A stretch of DNA of 64,000 nucleotides, taken from Anadara kagoshimensis (Eukaryota > Mollusca > Bivalvia > Arcoida > Arcidae). The DNA is taken from assembly GCA_021292105.1 (NCBI GenBank), contig CM037869.1:41309530-41373529 (forward strand), written 5' to 3'. Position 1 is the stretch's first letter, and every line of letters starts with the position of its first letter. Made by a program: the position numbers and the translations under genes. Below the pieces are notes generated by a model. It was not told the origin of the DNA. It saw only the letters and a program-made list of their open reading frames with translations, and ran no database searches. Below, one piece after another: positions 43,296 through 56,795 of this stretch.

Positions 43296-43539
43296 CTTTT
43301 TATTATTGTGATTTGGACATTAACCGGTATTTTTACTTTATTAGAAATATCCATATTTACGGTAATAAATATTTGATAAACCAGGATCAAGCTACACACA
43401 TGTTTAGTAATATGTTACCAGCAACTTCACTTTTTCGCCAACTCACATGATAGCCATTTCATGCTGCATATCCAATTTGAAAGATAAAAAATGGCGCCGG
43501 TGCAAAATCTCTTTAACTGTAAAACAGCTGCAGACTAGG

Positions 43540-43600
43540 GATGTATTGACACATAATTATGTCATAATTATATTAATTATTATATTTTAATTATGTCACC
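43540..43600. repeat. AT-rich palindrome
   Basis: 'gacacataattatgtcataa' with 'tttaattatgtcac' forms an imperfect inverted repeat near a GATCAC site. Probably a small foldback; class unknown. Confidence 0.55.
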
Positions 43601-44084
43601 TGATCACTTCCTGTTGGGGGCATTATACAGTTAATTTGATTTTTGGCTTGGTTGGCGATTTTGAATAAGTCCCGATGACGTTTGAAATGCCACAAATACA
43701 TTAAGTTTTTAATATTTTAATACTTTACTTTAATTTATATAAATAATAGGACAATTTTAATTGCTTTTAATTTTTTAGTTTTGATAATTATATTTTGTCT
43801 TATTCTTTCACTATTAAATTGCAGTTGCATCCCACATGGTCATTCACGCAACGCACCTGCAATGACGTCATATAAGTTAATTTCTTTATTGTTATTACAA
43901 AACTCGCATAACTCACTCGGTGTACAAGTAGTACAAGTAGTTTATATTCGTGGATTACTGCAACGCCTATCATGACAGGTTAAAATACTCTTGGAAATAT
44001 ACTAGTTTGGGAAGGTTTGTCAACTTGCTCTACAAAGGTTTGTAGTTTTGTACTCTGTTCTCCTCCTGTATTATTGACCATCTC
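43601..44084. other. Unassigned spacer
   Basis: A 64-codon frame (43781-43975) begins with a hydrophobic run (IIIFCLILSLLNCSC) that could imitate a signal peptide, but it shows no other feature and lies in repeat-rich AT DNA. Confidence 0.3.
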
Positions 44085-44350
44085 GATATAAGTAAGCACA
44101 GATTTATTGGCGGATGTTCAAATTACAATCTCAAAAGCAAAAGCAAAGTTAAAACTTTGAAAACTGTCAAATTGAATTAAACACGTAAACTTCCACCGGG
44201 TATGTGAGACCGGGTGTTCTAAACGAATCTTAACTGTGGCGTGAGACCGTTACTGTACTGCATTCCGCTTCCGTCTTTAAGATGGACACGTGAACGTCCA
44301 CCGGGGAAATGAGGCAAGGTGTTCAGAGAGAATATTAACGGGGACATAAA
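44085..44350 (+). repeat. Two family A cores in tandem after a type 1 SINE tail scrap
   Basis: 'catctcgatataagtaagca' (SINE scrap) precedes 'cacgtaaacttccaccgggt' with 'gagaccgggtgttct', then 'cacgtgaacgtccaccgggg' with 'gaggcaaggtgttc'. Each is followed by a 'taactgtggcgtgagaccgt'/'taacggggacataaaacgcc' phrase. Confidence 0.7.
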
Positions 44351-45088
44351 ACGCCATTATTGTACTGCACTATATATAGTTTTTTATTTCCTTTCTCATG
44401 ATGATGCTGGTATATGACTATGATATTATACAAAAGCTATGAGCTCATGCATTGCATTTCATTTTACACCGCAGCGATATTTTTCAATCTATATTCTAAA
44501 GTCTTCTGACTTTTGAGTTGTAACCTGCCAACACCTTGTTGCACAATATCTATGATTCCACTCCTGGTAGCCAAAATTGCCAACTAGATAAACAATTCAA
44601 TAAACAAAACAATTCAGAGAAATTATTTCAAAAAGTTATCTATTTCAGCAAATTTGTGGAAAAATACTTCAAAACACTATATTTTCATAAATTTTGGAAA
44701 TTTTGCTACTAATAATTTTAGGAAATTTGTGGGGAAAATACTTTGAAATGGACTATATTTTTCCACATTTGGCAATTAGTAATTATAGCAATATTCAACG
44801 AAAACATTAATTGTTTAAGGTTGACACCTAAGAAAATTACCTCATGATTGAATTTAAAGAAAACAATTAATTTCAATAAAGAAAAGTTTAGGGTTATAAA
44901 AAAGTCATCAATGTAATTACTTCACAGCTTTCCAATTCATTTGACTGATAAATACTTTCATTTACAACATTAAGAAAATGCAATTATTTAAAAGACAATA
45001 TTTAGTTTAGTTATTAAATTTGAGAGACACCAGGGAACAAAAGTCAACTCAGCTTGTTAAAAGTTGAAACTATTGTTACAATTTACAG
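44351..45088. other. AT-rich spacer
   Basis: Contains a loosely repeated 'aaatttgtggaaaaatactt' phrase at 44.65-44.75 kb. No gene. Confidence 0.35.
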
Positions 45089-45195
45089 GGGTATACCCCA
45101 AGGAACAATGGCTGCGGGAACCCCTAGTGGTCACGCGCGGAAACTCTCACCAGGCGATTTCCGGTTACGACATTGATCCAACCGTAACTGTATGA
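45089..45195 (+). other. Possible exon or CpG-rich patch (weak)
   Basis: After a plausible acceptor (ttacaatttacag, 45076-45088) a frame reads GVYPKEQWLREPLVV then TRGNSHQAISGYDI and stops at 45193-45195, with AATAAA about 20 bases later. A second frame starts ATGGCTGCGGGAACC (MAAGTPSGHARKLSPGD). The patch has several CpGs in otherwise AT-rich DNA. I recognise no protein family. It could be a terminal exon, a first exon or chance. Confidence 0.22.
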
Positions 45196-46731
45196 TTTTT
45201 TCATCAACATTCAAATAAAACAATTTTAATTGGACTTTTTAGCTTTAGGACATATTTGAAAGCGAAAACGGAGTATGTTAAAACTATTTCCTACAAGTAA
45301 TTATGATTTGTTGTGAAAAGTAGACCGTCAGTGAAGAGTAAAGAAAAGACCGCCTTTGTGAATTTTCTGAAAACATCTAACCGATAGTTTAATTTACGAA
45401 ACTTTGTTTACATACAGTGTGTAGACGTTAAATTCCAACACGCCCCTTTATTCGCTTTCCCGGTCATAAAATTGGAATTTCACTACACCTGGGTAATTTC
45501 TCATTGCTAATCCGATTTTTATCCGTTATAAATTTCTCAATTTCAATCACCAAATAAAATAAAGTTTTTATATAAAAAAATCTTATTCCTCTTGTAACCT
45601 GTTGACCTTACTTGCGACGAATTGCGGGAATATCGGCATTAAAACATGGATAAATGAACGCGTAGTAGATTCATCCAGCGTACACGCTCGAATGCACTTG
45701 CGTTATGAATCCGAATTATGATAACAGCGCTTCAATATTCAATGACATCTCGACGGGAGATGAAATAGACTTAGTCATTCTGTTCTTAGGAACCTTTATC
45801 AAACGCATTATATTCATTCTAGCTAATGTATTGAATGAACTTGTGCATTATTGTACGGTAAAAAGTTAGTTTTCAATCAAACTACTGCGATACCTCGGTA
45901 TAATAATTGTTAACAAATGCTTTAAGCTTAGTAATTTGATTGGAAGAATGGAAATGTTTTATTCTTTCTCAATATATAACTATATTCATAGCGGAGCGCG
46001 TCAGCTGTGCTATTATTTGTAGTGCAAACGCTGATTATAACTGAATTGAAAAAGCGATATTCATTATGAAAAGAAGCCCTATACACTGACTATATAGTCA
46101 CATAGCTTTTGATGACGATTGCTCGTATAATAGTCTATTCTTTACAGATGAAAGGCTAAATCCGTTTTCAAATCTTCCGATCGAATCCAGTTTTCTATTC
46201 AATATTTAAGTCCATATTCAGCTAAACACATTGGTTTCTAAAAGCCTTCGCCATTTGTGTCATTTTCTTAGTTATAGGCTGGTGTTTATGAGATGAGTTT
46301 TGTTTGTTGGTGAATATTTTCATTTTGTATTTACGGTTTTTGTGGCTCCGGTGTTTTAGTCTTCAAGTTGCTGTAACGTTTATTTTAATGCACGTATAAA
46401 TCCGATTTTTGGATATATGTACGTGGGTTTGCTGACGTTCCCGTAAAGGATCTTTTTACGTCATCGGTAAGGGTCTACAATTTATTTTGCTTGTTTTCAA
46501 TACTATACCAATTTTTGCGTTCCCTGCTTTTCGGTCTAGATAAACCCCGCCATTTTATTTCGGTTTATCACAAATTGCCTGCATGACGTGTATATATTAT
46601 TTTTTGCTATGACGTAATTTTGACAGGTATGACGTCGTATTACTAACCGTATCTAGGTAAACAAACACCGCCTACCAGCGGATGACGCGGAAACTGATAT
46701 GTGACAAATCCGCTTTATAACAGATAATGAA
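45196..46731. other. Least repetitive stretch of the window
   Basis: No family A-H sequence or microsatellite seen for 1.5 kb. AATAAA-type words occur near 45.55 kb. A 54-codon frame (45705-45869; MNPNYDNSASIFND then a hydrophobic IDLVILFLGTFI stretch) is below what chance allows one to claim. If the window contains gene or regulatory sequence, this is the most likely place. Confidence 0.35.
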
Positions 46732-46734
46732 TAT

Positions 46735-46789
<55 letters not shown>

Positions 46790-47084
46790 TTTGTTTGTGA
46801 TAAATTGAAATTTTACTTATTTCATTCATTCATTCATTTATTCGATTGTTCGTTTATTCATTCGCTCATTCTTTCCTTCTTTCGTTTGTAAGAAATTGCG
46901 TTTTTGCTGTTTTTTCATTCATTCATTTATTTCCGTTTTTATTTTTTCATGTTTTCATTCATTCCTTCGTTCATGTATTCCTTTGTTCGTTCGTTCATTT
47001 CTTCTTTCCTTCTTCTGTTAGTTCATATAGCATATACCAGTTTACTTGGTTTATTAAACTGAAACCTAGTCAAAATAAGAATAT

Positions 47085-47123
<39 letters not shown>

Positions 47124-47137
47124 TTTTTTATTTATTT
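46732..47137. repeat. (TTTA)n arrays separated by a degenerate TTCA/TTCG tract
   Basis: Arrays at 46732-46794 and 47091-47137, with imperfect ttcattcattc/ttcgttcg tetramers between. The second array follows 'aaactgaaacctagtcaaaa', which also precedes the array at 53.07 kb. The 97-codon frame here (FVHSFVH type) is microsatellite translation. Confidence 0.9.
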
Positions 47138-47463
47138 AAAACATCAAAACATTTTCTCCTTGTTAATTTTTCTCGCTGCTAATAGCTTTGCCATACGCCT
47201 TCGAGCTTCGATTTCGATATCAAATGATTTATTAAGAGAAACAAGTAATTTAATGCGCTATCATATTACTGGCGAGAAAAGTGTGTAAACATGGTGATTC
47301 TCGCTAACTAATGAGTTAAATTAATTGATATCTCTTATTTTCATCTGTCATTATTTCTGATTTTCAAGCATCAACGTGTGATATATATTGCTAATTATCA
47401 CCCACCTCGTTCACAAGATTTACGTACAATTGTCAGATTCGTTACAAATTAAACGCGTTTTCA
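47138..47463. other. AT-rich spacer
   Basis: Nothing identified. Confidence 0.35.
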
Positions 47464-48500
47464 GATTATAAATTTTAATTGCAACCACTGAACATGTACA
47501 TATATTTTAAATTTCTCCCTAGTAAATACGTATTTTCTCCATTTTATAACCCAAATTCAAAATGACTTGTATTTGGATTATTAATTTTAATTGCAACCAC
47601 TGTATATGTATATATGTTTTCTCCCTGGTAAATGCTGTTTTTCTTCAATTTATAACCCAAATTCAAAATTATTAGTATCTGGATTATAAATTTTCATTGC
47701 AACAACTGTATATATATATATTTTTTTTTTCTCCCTGGTAAAAATACTGTTTTTCACCCATTTATAACCCAAATTCAAAATTACTAGTATATATTTATAT
47801 GGGTTATAACTTTTAAATGCAACCACTGTATTTTCACCCTGGTAAATACTGTTTTCTTTTTATGTGAAACCCAAATCAAAGTTACGAGTATTTGGATGAT
47901 AAATTTTAATTGTAACCACTGTATTTTCACTACAGAATGGAAATACTGGTGGTCTTGTTTCATTTCGAAACCAAATTAAAATTTCATTGTTAATTTTTTT
48001 ACGGATATAACCAGTATATGGACTGAAAATTTTAACTTTAGCCACTATATTTTCTCCCCACAATGTAAATATTGTTTTTATTTCGAATCCAAATAAAGAA
48101 TTCCTTGTCTGAGTTTCGTTTTTACAAATGTAACAAATTTTTGGATAAAAATTAAATAATTACAGTCACTGCATTTTCCAACTTTTTCGGAAAAATAGTG
48201 CAATCACTTTCTCCCCAAACACACAGAGTAAATTCCGGCTTTCTTCCTTTTGAAAACCATTTTCATTTTCATTTTTTCAAATATAACAATTTTTCGGATA
48301 AAATAATTGCAACCACTGTATTTTCTCCTCACACAAAGCAAATACCGGTTTATCCTCCATTCAGTAAAAACCAAATACAAATTTCGTTGTCAGTTTCTTT
48401 TTTTACAAATGTAACAATTTTGCGGATTATAAATTTTGGTTGTAACCGACGTATTTTGCCACAAAATAAATACCGGTTTTCCGGTTCCGTTTCGAGACAA
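47464..48500. repeat. Minisatellite, 105-145-bp units, about nine
   Basis: Each unit has 'ttgcaaccactgtat', 'ttctccctggtaaat', 'actgttttt' and 'aacccaaattcaaaatta'. Units start near 47479, 47592, 47697, 47817, 47905, 48028, 48160, 48307 and 48438. The first four are close to each other. Later ones are longer and more diverged, so turnover is concentrated at the left edge. Frames of 67 and 102 codons are incidental. Confidence 0.88.
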
Positions 48501-49329
48501 AACTAAATTTCATCCTTTTATTATTTAAAGGTTTAATGCATTTGCCGTTTTTTGTGTATTTCTTTATTTATTTTCTTTTTAAATATTGAAAAAAATTCAC
48601 TAAGTCCACATCTTCTGATTAAAAACGGAAAATATTGGTATTTATTATTTTGTTCCGCATATTTTTATTACATTTTGTATGAACTGTCAGATGGGTTGCT
48701 TTCAATTTTAATTTTAACGGTAGAGTTTTTAACTGACTATAAATCAAATTAATATTTTAAAAATATCTGAGGAAGATTTAAAATTGTTAAGAGCAGTATC
48801 TGTTTTAAAAAATAAAATGATATTGAAGCTAGGACACAAGGCAAATTTAAAACAGTCTATAAATCAAATATGAATATAGGTTATGATGCATAATATTTTA
48901 CAATTTGTTAAAAAATGTAAAATTTGATTTTGTAAAATTATTTCAGATGTTATTTTTTGTGGGAATTTTAGAATTTCGACAGGTTATCATTTTTTTACTA
49001 ACGGAATAAATGCAGATTTCATTGAATGGCCAGATTCCTGGTGGTTCTGACCAGAAAGCAAAAAGCAGAAAATTTGACAAATGCGTACACACTTTTGTTT
49101 TATTGAAATGCCATACTTACATGAAGAGTATGAACAACAGATAAAACATAGATGTATAAGAAAACTATTTATCAAAATTTTGAAATAGCGTTAAAATCAA
49201 AATGCTTACTTTAAGGATAGTTGTATCGGGGTCTTCCCGATTCTCCCACCTTTAATTACTGGTAAATATAAACATTGGTCTTAAATGTTGTTTTAGTAAT
49301 TATAGTCTATTTCCTTATCCTTCGTTTCA
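48501..49329. other. AT-rich spacer
   Basis: Short frames only (66 and 62 codons, no domains). Confidence 0.35.
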
Positions 49330-49700
49330 TTCACCTTGAATTTTACCCTGTTAAAATAATTTGTTCTTTGAATGTAAAAAAGTTTAAAAATAAATAATTT
49401 TTTAAAAATACCTGTTATTATTAATATTATTATTATTATAGCACTAATTTATGAATTATGATAATAATTGGAGCCAGCCAAATAACACTGATCAGTCATA
49501 ATTTTAAAAAAGTTAGTTAATTTTACCCTGTTAAAATCATTTGTTTTTTATATGTAAGAATATATTTTTAAAAATAAAATGAAATAGAATTTTAAAATTG
49601 CCTGTTATTATTATTATTGTTATAGCACTTATTTATGAATTATGCTAAACATTGGAGCCAGCCAAATAACACTGATCAGTCATAATTTTAAAAATTAAGT
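49330..49700. repeat. Two-unit tandem duplication, ~180 bp
   Basis: 'ttttaccctgttaaaataat', 'cctgttattattaatatt', 'ggagccagccaaataacact' and 'gatcagtcataattttaaaa' occur twice. The ATT-rich part differs in length. Confidence 0.92.
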
Positions 49701-49734
49701 GTAAAAAAATAAACAAGAGAAAAGTGTCAATGTA

Positions 49735-50045
49735 ACACATATTGCCCCCGCTTTATTTATGATAGATTGATTGAATGTGAGTCAGTGGATTACTCCAGTT
49801 TTCTCTGCCTTTCCTGGGTAGATCACCTTGGTCTTGATCTTGACCTTGATGTTATCAATTTGGTATGCGACACATCATCTTTCCATGTAAATATCACTTC
49901 GGTACCTCTTTCAATACAAAAGTTAAGGAGCATAATCGGATAAAAATCATTCTCCAAAGTTGTAATTCACAAGCTAAAATAGACATGTACAATGCGACTG
50001 GTGTTTACCAGGGAAAGATTTTGATTGTTTACATTTCTCGTGTTT
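49735..50045 (+). repeat. Fragment of a dispersed repeat with TGACCTTGA motif
   Basis: 'atattgcccccgctttattt', then 'ggtcttgatcttgaccttga', then 'catcatctttccatgtaaat'. I recall the TTGACCTTGACC-type arrangement from common bivalve repeats (memory only). TGACCTTGA is an ERR/SF-1 type half-site. A 60-codon frame here is incidental. Confidence 0.4.
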
Positions 50046-51066
50046 GATTTATAGTGCATTTGAAAATTACAGCATCTTGCAAGTGCGTTCGTGATATTTT
50101 TTGATGGTACATTCTATACTTGCCCAAAAATTTTCCACCAACATTTGTACTATACATGGAATGGTCAATGGTCTTATTGTAGCTTTTGGTATTTGGACTG
50201 TTACCAAGGAAAAGTGAAGACCTTTATGTTCAGCTAGATACCATTTCCTTGGGGTTTTACATTGCTTCCAGAAATGCTGTGAAGAATATTATGGTTAAAG
50301 GTTCTTCCTTTAAATTTTACTATACACAATGTCATGAAGTTTTTGAATTATAGTGCTTCATCTTAACTTTGATGTTTATTTTGAGCTGGCGTTTATAATA
50401 TTGTGCTATTATGTTTTGTTGCTTAAAGTTATCATTATTATATATTTGTTTTAAAGAAACTTGATAAATATAACATTAAAATTATGTTTAAGTTAATCAA
50501 TTTCTGATAAAAATAACCAGGTATTAGTCTTCTTTAAAACAGACTATATTTTTAATCCTATTGTTATAATCGTATATCTAAGGGATTATAATTCGATAGG
50601 TAATTAAAAGTGGGAGAATCGGGAATGAACCGTTGTATCTCCCAAAAATATTTGGAAAAATTTCCGGCACATCGAGTGTTTGTTAGTTTACCTATTTGGA
50701 AAAACCTGAAATTCACCGGATACAAGTGTATTATTTATCTTTGATGTTACAAATATTTACATATATATATGTTTACATATGTGCGGTTGTGTTTAAAGCC
50801 GAGTGACTACTACAAGATCTATTTCAGAAATTCTAAAATTTTATACATGTAAATTAAACAAATATATTTTAAGTACTAATTGAGGTCTTTTAAACGTCTC
50901 CTGTTTCAGTAAGTCAGTGATATGAAATGACGGAATTATCCATAGTGTATTATTTTAGAAAATTATAAAATATTGAAGATATTGAGGATTTGTCAGTGTT
51001 TATGTAGAAAATGCTTGATTTCATTTGATTTCATTTATTATAACCAAAAGCATACACTTATTAAGG
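50046..51066. other. AT-rich spacer
   Basis: No gene or repeat recognised. Confidence 0.35.
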
Positions 51067-51232
51067 TGTCATATACCATTTTTTTAATTTAATCATAAAA
51101 TACATTCAAAAAATGGTATATGACAATATAATGTCATATACCATTTTTTGAATGTATTTTATGATTAAATTAAAAAAATGGTATATTTTTTGAATGTATT
51201 TTATGATTAAATTCAAAAAATGGTATATGACA
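51067..51232. repeat. Three-unit foldback built from a 59-bp hairpin element
   Basis: Unit 1 (51067-51125) has 18-bp ends TGTCATATACCATTTTTT and their complement. Unit 2 (from 51132) is the same sequence inverted. Unit 3 (51186-51232) follows without its left end. The whole can fold in several alternative ways. Confidence 0.9.
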
Positions 51233-52267
51233 AAGGTATATACAATACATGTATGGCGGCAAATCATTATTATATAAGAGAAAAATAGTAAAGAAAGAGA
51301 TAAACACAAAAATATTTCAGTAAAAGTCTGAAAACTGTTAAGATGAGAGAGGCTTGATAAAACCACTATGAAGAAGTTAAGTTGTAAAAATGGATGGACA
51401 AAATTCATACAAACTGGTCCATCTTCATATCTCTAAATGCGTTTTTTATCCAAAACATGCAGCAGAAAAACCCTTTATCTTTCTTTCTCATAAATTGGAA
51501 ATACTTTCATTTGTGCCCTCCCCAAAAAATTATAATTTCAACTAAGAAACCCTTAAAACGATAGAATCAAGTTGTTTTGAACATTTCTGTGAAAAATATT
51601 TTCTCAAAAATTTAAACATGGAATTTAATGGGTTGGGGTTTGAAAAGGACGTTATACACCCCTTGAATTTAGTACAAAAACAATGACGCATTTACACAAT
51701 GACATGTATTAGTATCTTTGTTTTTGATTATTTATACAATTTCAATTTTTTGCTTGAGAATATTTTTGTAAAGAAGCACTATGGTGACTATATTACGCTA
51801 AATGTACAAATTTTGAATATTTTCTCTCATTATCTAAATATCTAATAAGATAATCTGCTTCAAATCTTTTTATTTTATTTTTTTAAGAAAATCTTAAATT
51901 TCTCAGACACGAATGGCCTTTATCATTGTACTTTAAAGCTATCTAAACCGTTTTAAAATTTAAATTTAAATTTGAAAAAAGAAAAAATCTTAACCCGGAT
52001 GACTCAATCATGGATTTGACCTTCAGATTTTTTTCGGCAAGATAATTCTAATGATTGTAATGATAGCTGTCTCAAGATTATCTTTTAATCTCTATCTGTT
52101 TAATGTCGTTCCGAAATTTAATCCGTTTTATTTTCAATTTGTATTTTGCATTTATTTCAGTTTCAAGATTTTGTTTTAAAAAGGCATATGTATTTAAATT
52201 AGTTAATTCAGGATCCTGGTACATGAGACAAATTTGTATACCTTATCTCCAGATGTTTCGAATTATC
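51233..52267. other. AT-rich spacer
   Basis: Frames of 87-100 codons at the edges are low complexity. Nothing identified. Confidence 0.35.
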
Positions 52268-52308
52268 ATTTATTTATTCATTCATTTATTTATTTATTTA
52301 TTTATTTC
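52268..52308. repeat. (TTTA)n microsatellite
   Basis: About ten units, including ttcattca variants. Confidence 0.92.
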
Positions 52309-53049
52309 AATTTTTATAACTTCCTTTTACAATAGTAAAATAGTATCTGAACAATTACAGATATAGGTTCTAAAATTTGTATTCAGCACCCACCTATAAT
52401 TTATATTCTTTATTTACTATTTCTTCACAAAAAATAATATTTATGCATTCATGGAAAACTCCACATGTATAATTTTTTTTTATTTTTTTGTAATGAGAGA
52501 CTGAAATATAAGAGCTTGCTTTTGTTTCAGAATCTCCTTTGACTGTAAATTTAATTCATTCCTGTGTAATTCATGAAAGTAAAGATTGTTTTTACCAAAA
52601 TTCGTAAATAGTCACAACACGTGAATTCCTCAGTTTCATTTAAATCCGTCCTTTGACTTTCAAGATTTCCCCAAAAAGCTTCGTATGTCTGTAAAAATGT
52701 GAACATAAAACACAAACATAACGGTCCAACTGCAATCACAATGCATTTAATACTATTCGTAAATTTATGCCTTTTGATTCGCTATTTTTTCATGCATTTT
52801 AAAAAATGTTAGTTATATTAAATGACGTATGATAAATATATAAAAACAAAAAAGAAATATTTGTGAGTTTCGATAAACTGATTTACTTGAAGAATACAAA
52901 TTATTGAAAAATTAAATCTAAATGTTGTGCAAATTCTTAAAGTATTCTGAATTATCAGCAAAATTGATACCTCATTTGAAAAGAGTTTTTACTAAAATAA
53001 ACAGTGAAAATTCTGAAATTTTGAAACCATTCTTACATTGATATCAAAA
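52309..53049. other. AT-rich spacer
   Basis: A possible family A head scrap (cacaaacataacggtccaac) lies near 52.71-52.73 kb. Nothing else. Confidence 0.35.
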
Positions 53050-53073
53050 CTGAAACCTAGTCAGAATAAGGAT

Positions 53074-53125
<52 letters not shown>
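53050..53125. repeat. (TTTA)n tail after a shared 3' end
   Basis: 'aaactgaaacctagtcagaa' then (TTTA)n, as at 47.06 kb. A common sequence before the same microsatellite suggests a retroposon 3' end with a simple-sequence tail. Confidence 0.7.
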
Positions 53126-53126
<1 letters not shown>

Positions 53127-54497
53127 ATGTATTTTATGTTTTGTAGACCAGGCAATTAATATTTTGACTCATGGAGGTACATAAACGTGTACAAAATACA
53201 TACAAACACCGACTATCTATTGTTTTTGAAAACTCATGATCAGTCGGGAGAGAGTCACATATAATTTCGATGACTATTATCATATTTTGTGCCGATAAAT
53301 CAAACTAATAATTTCACCTTAAAAGCAAAATCTAATTCTTTAAATTACCGTATATTGGCTGTCATGAAATAATTTAAGTCTTTTGAATTTTTTGTGTATA
53401 CGCTTGTTTAGCCCTTTTGTTGGCGTTATTGGGAAGTTTTATCTGCGAGATTGAAGATAAGTTAATTTTTTGTCCCAGTTAAAACTCTTTACTTGTTCCC
53501 TATTCGTCATAAACAATTTCTTAAACCAAGCACATCATATTCGACCTCTAATATTTCATTCTGTCTGCATCAGTATGCATGGTGTTATCCGACAATAAAA
53601 TTTACCAGTCCTTTGAAAGGTCCAATTTGTCATCAATACCGTAGGCTCTCAAGCTTAAGTTCGTGTCATTTGACCCCCGCAATTAATCGAGATCTCACCA
53701 TATTGAAAGCGTAATTTTTAAAAATTGAAATATCAGGCTCATTGTTTATTTCTGTCAGTTCCAGTGGTCAATATGTCATACGTCATTCTGGTCACTTGGG
53801 ACCTTGACCACTGGTCATCGATAAATACAACTAGTCCTTGCTTTTATGAACAAATTGTTAAATTTCTGAGCAAACTTGCTCAAGGGATTACAATTTCTTA
53901 GCGTGAAGATATCAAAATGGACTTATCTGCCTAAAAACAATGGTTGCATAATAAATAATTAAAAACCGCTCCAAGTCAAATTTTGTAAATACTTGTAAAT
54001 TCAGAAAACCCCATTTTTCTCGCTTGTATCTCCTACTTCACTGGGTTTTAAGCTTGACAAACATCCATGGCAAATGAGAATATATCTGTATTTTACGCCT
54101 TAATAAAACACAAAAATGTGTAAATGTTAGCTCACGGATTAGCATTGAGTGGTGGCGAATTTATACTGGATGTAAAATTATCCCATTATTACACACAAAA
54201 GTGTTAGAAGTATTAAAGTTTCAATGTATTGTATTACTAAAAGAGTATCTAATTTATGTGTTATTACAAATTACTTTTATTTTGATTTCACGGCGTATAA
54301 ACAAAAAATCCGTGTAAATTATATTTTTTTAATTTTCCAAAGAAAATCTTAATTTGTAAAATGAGAGATTAACTGCAACGAAGACAGCTATTATACTCGT
54401 ATTATCGTCATTAAAAGCTAGAGGTTTGCTCTCAATCACAATAAATCAAGAAAAAAGAGAGGGTTATTTTTCAAGAAACACATGTACATTTGAAATG

Positions 54498-54499
<2 letters not shown>
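53126..54499. other. AT-rich spacer with one short inverted repeat
   Basis: CCAGTGGTCAA and TTGACCACTGG (53761-53814) are an 11-bp inverted repeat around a gtcatacgtcat centre. A 73-codon frame (53493-53714) shows no domain. Confidence 0.4.
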
Positions 54500-54564
<65 letters not shown>

Positions 54565-54580
54565 GGCATTTGAAGCTGAT

Positions 54581-54636
<56 letters not shown>

Positions 54637-54675
54637 GGTTCAAAAGAATCATAAGTAATATGAACGACCTTAGAA

Positions 54676-54722
<47 letters not shown>
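54500..54722. repeat. Compound (TC)n-(CA)n-(TC)n microsatellite
   Basis: TC 54500-54561, CA 54581-54634, TC 54678-54722, with short unique linkers. It produces the 104-codon SLSL/HTHT frame and its ERER antisense; neither is a gene. Confidence 0.97.
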
Positions 54723-54725
<3 letters not shown>

Positions 54726-54944
54726 ATTTTAATAATATAAAATGTACTGAAACATGTTAGATAAACAGTGAGGAAAGTCTGGGCTATGTTAGTTCTTTTA
54801 CCTATTTTGTGGGGACATTATTAATAAATGTGGGGACGTGTGTAGTATTGTAAAAGCGTTTAGGGCAAGTTTACCAACCTATAAACAGGTATAGAGGTGT
54901 CCACATTTAGAAAAGAAATTGCCCATCGAATAACAGATAAAGCA

Positions 54945-56379
<1,435 letters not shown>

Positions 56380-56446
56380 CCCTCTCTCTCTCTATCCAAT
56401 GCATTACAAGTTCATCACGTTTTATCCCGACTTGAGACTGTATTTC

Positions 56447-56477
<31 letters not shown>

Positions 56478-56523
56478 CAATCCATTACAAGTTCATTACG
56501 TTTTAACCCGACTTGAGACTGTA

Positions 56524-56558
<35 letters not shown>

Positions 56559-56604
56559 ATCCATTACAAGTTCATTACGTTTTAACTCGACTTGTGACTG
56601 TATT

Positions 56605-56650
<46 letters not shown>

Positions 56651-56694
56651 ATCCATTACAAGTTCATTACGTTTTAACCCGACTTGAGACTGTA

Positions 56695-56743
<49 letters not shown>

Positions 56744-56795
56744 ATCCATTACAAGTTCATTAAGTTTTATCCTGACTTGAGACTACATTTTCATC
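56380..56795. repeat. TC-anchored minisatellite, five units
   Basis: Five copies of a ~52-bp unique block (ccaatccattacaagttcat, gttttaacccgacttgagac, tgtaattt) alternate with TC tracts of about 27-45 bases. Blocks start near 56396, 56477, 56556, 56648 and 56741. They are nearly identical, so amplification is recent. The 133-codon frame here is its translation. Confidence 0.95.

Noticed and set aside
43781-43975. 64-codon frame with a signal-peptide-like start
   Set aside because: A hydrophobic start is expected from AT-rich codons. No cleavage-site context, downstream domain or transcript evidence.
45705-45869. 54-codon frame with a hydrophobic segment as a receptor first exon
   Set aside because: Frames of this length are common by chance here and no family signature (such as a GN motif in the first membrane segment) is visible.
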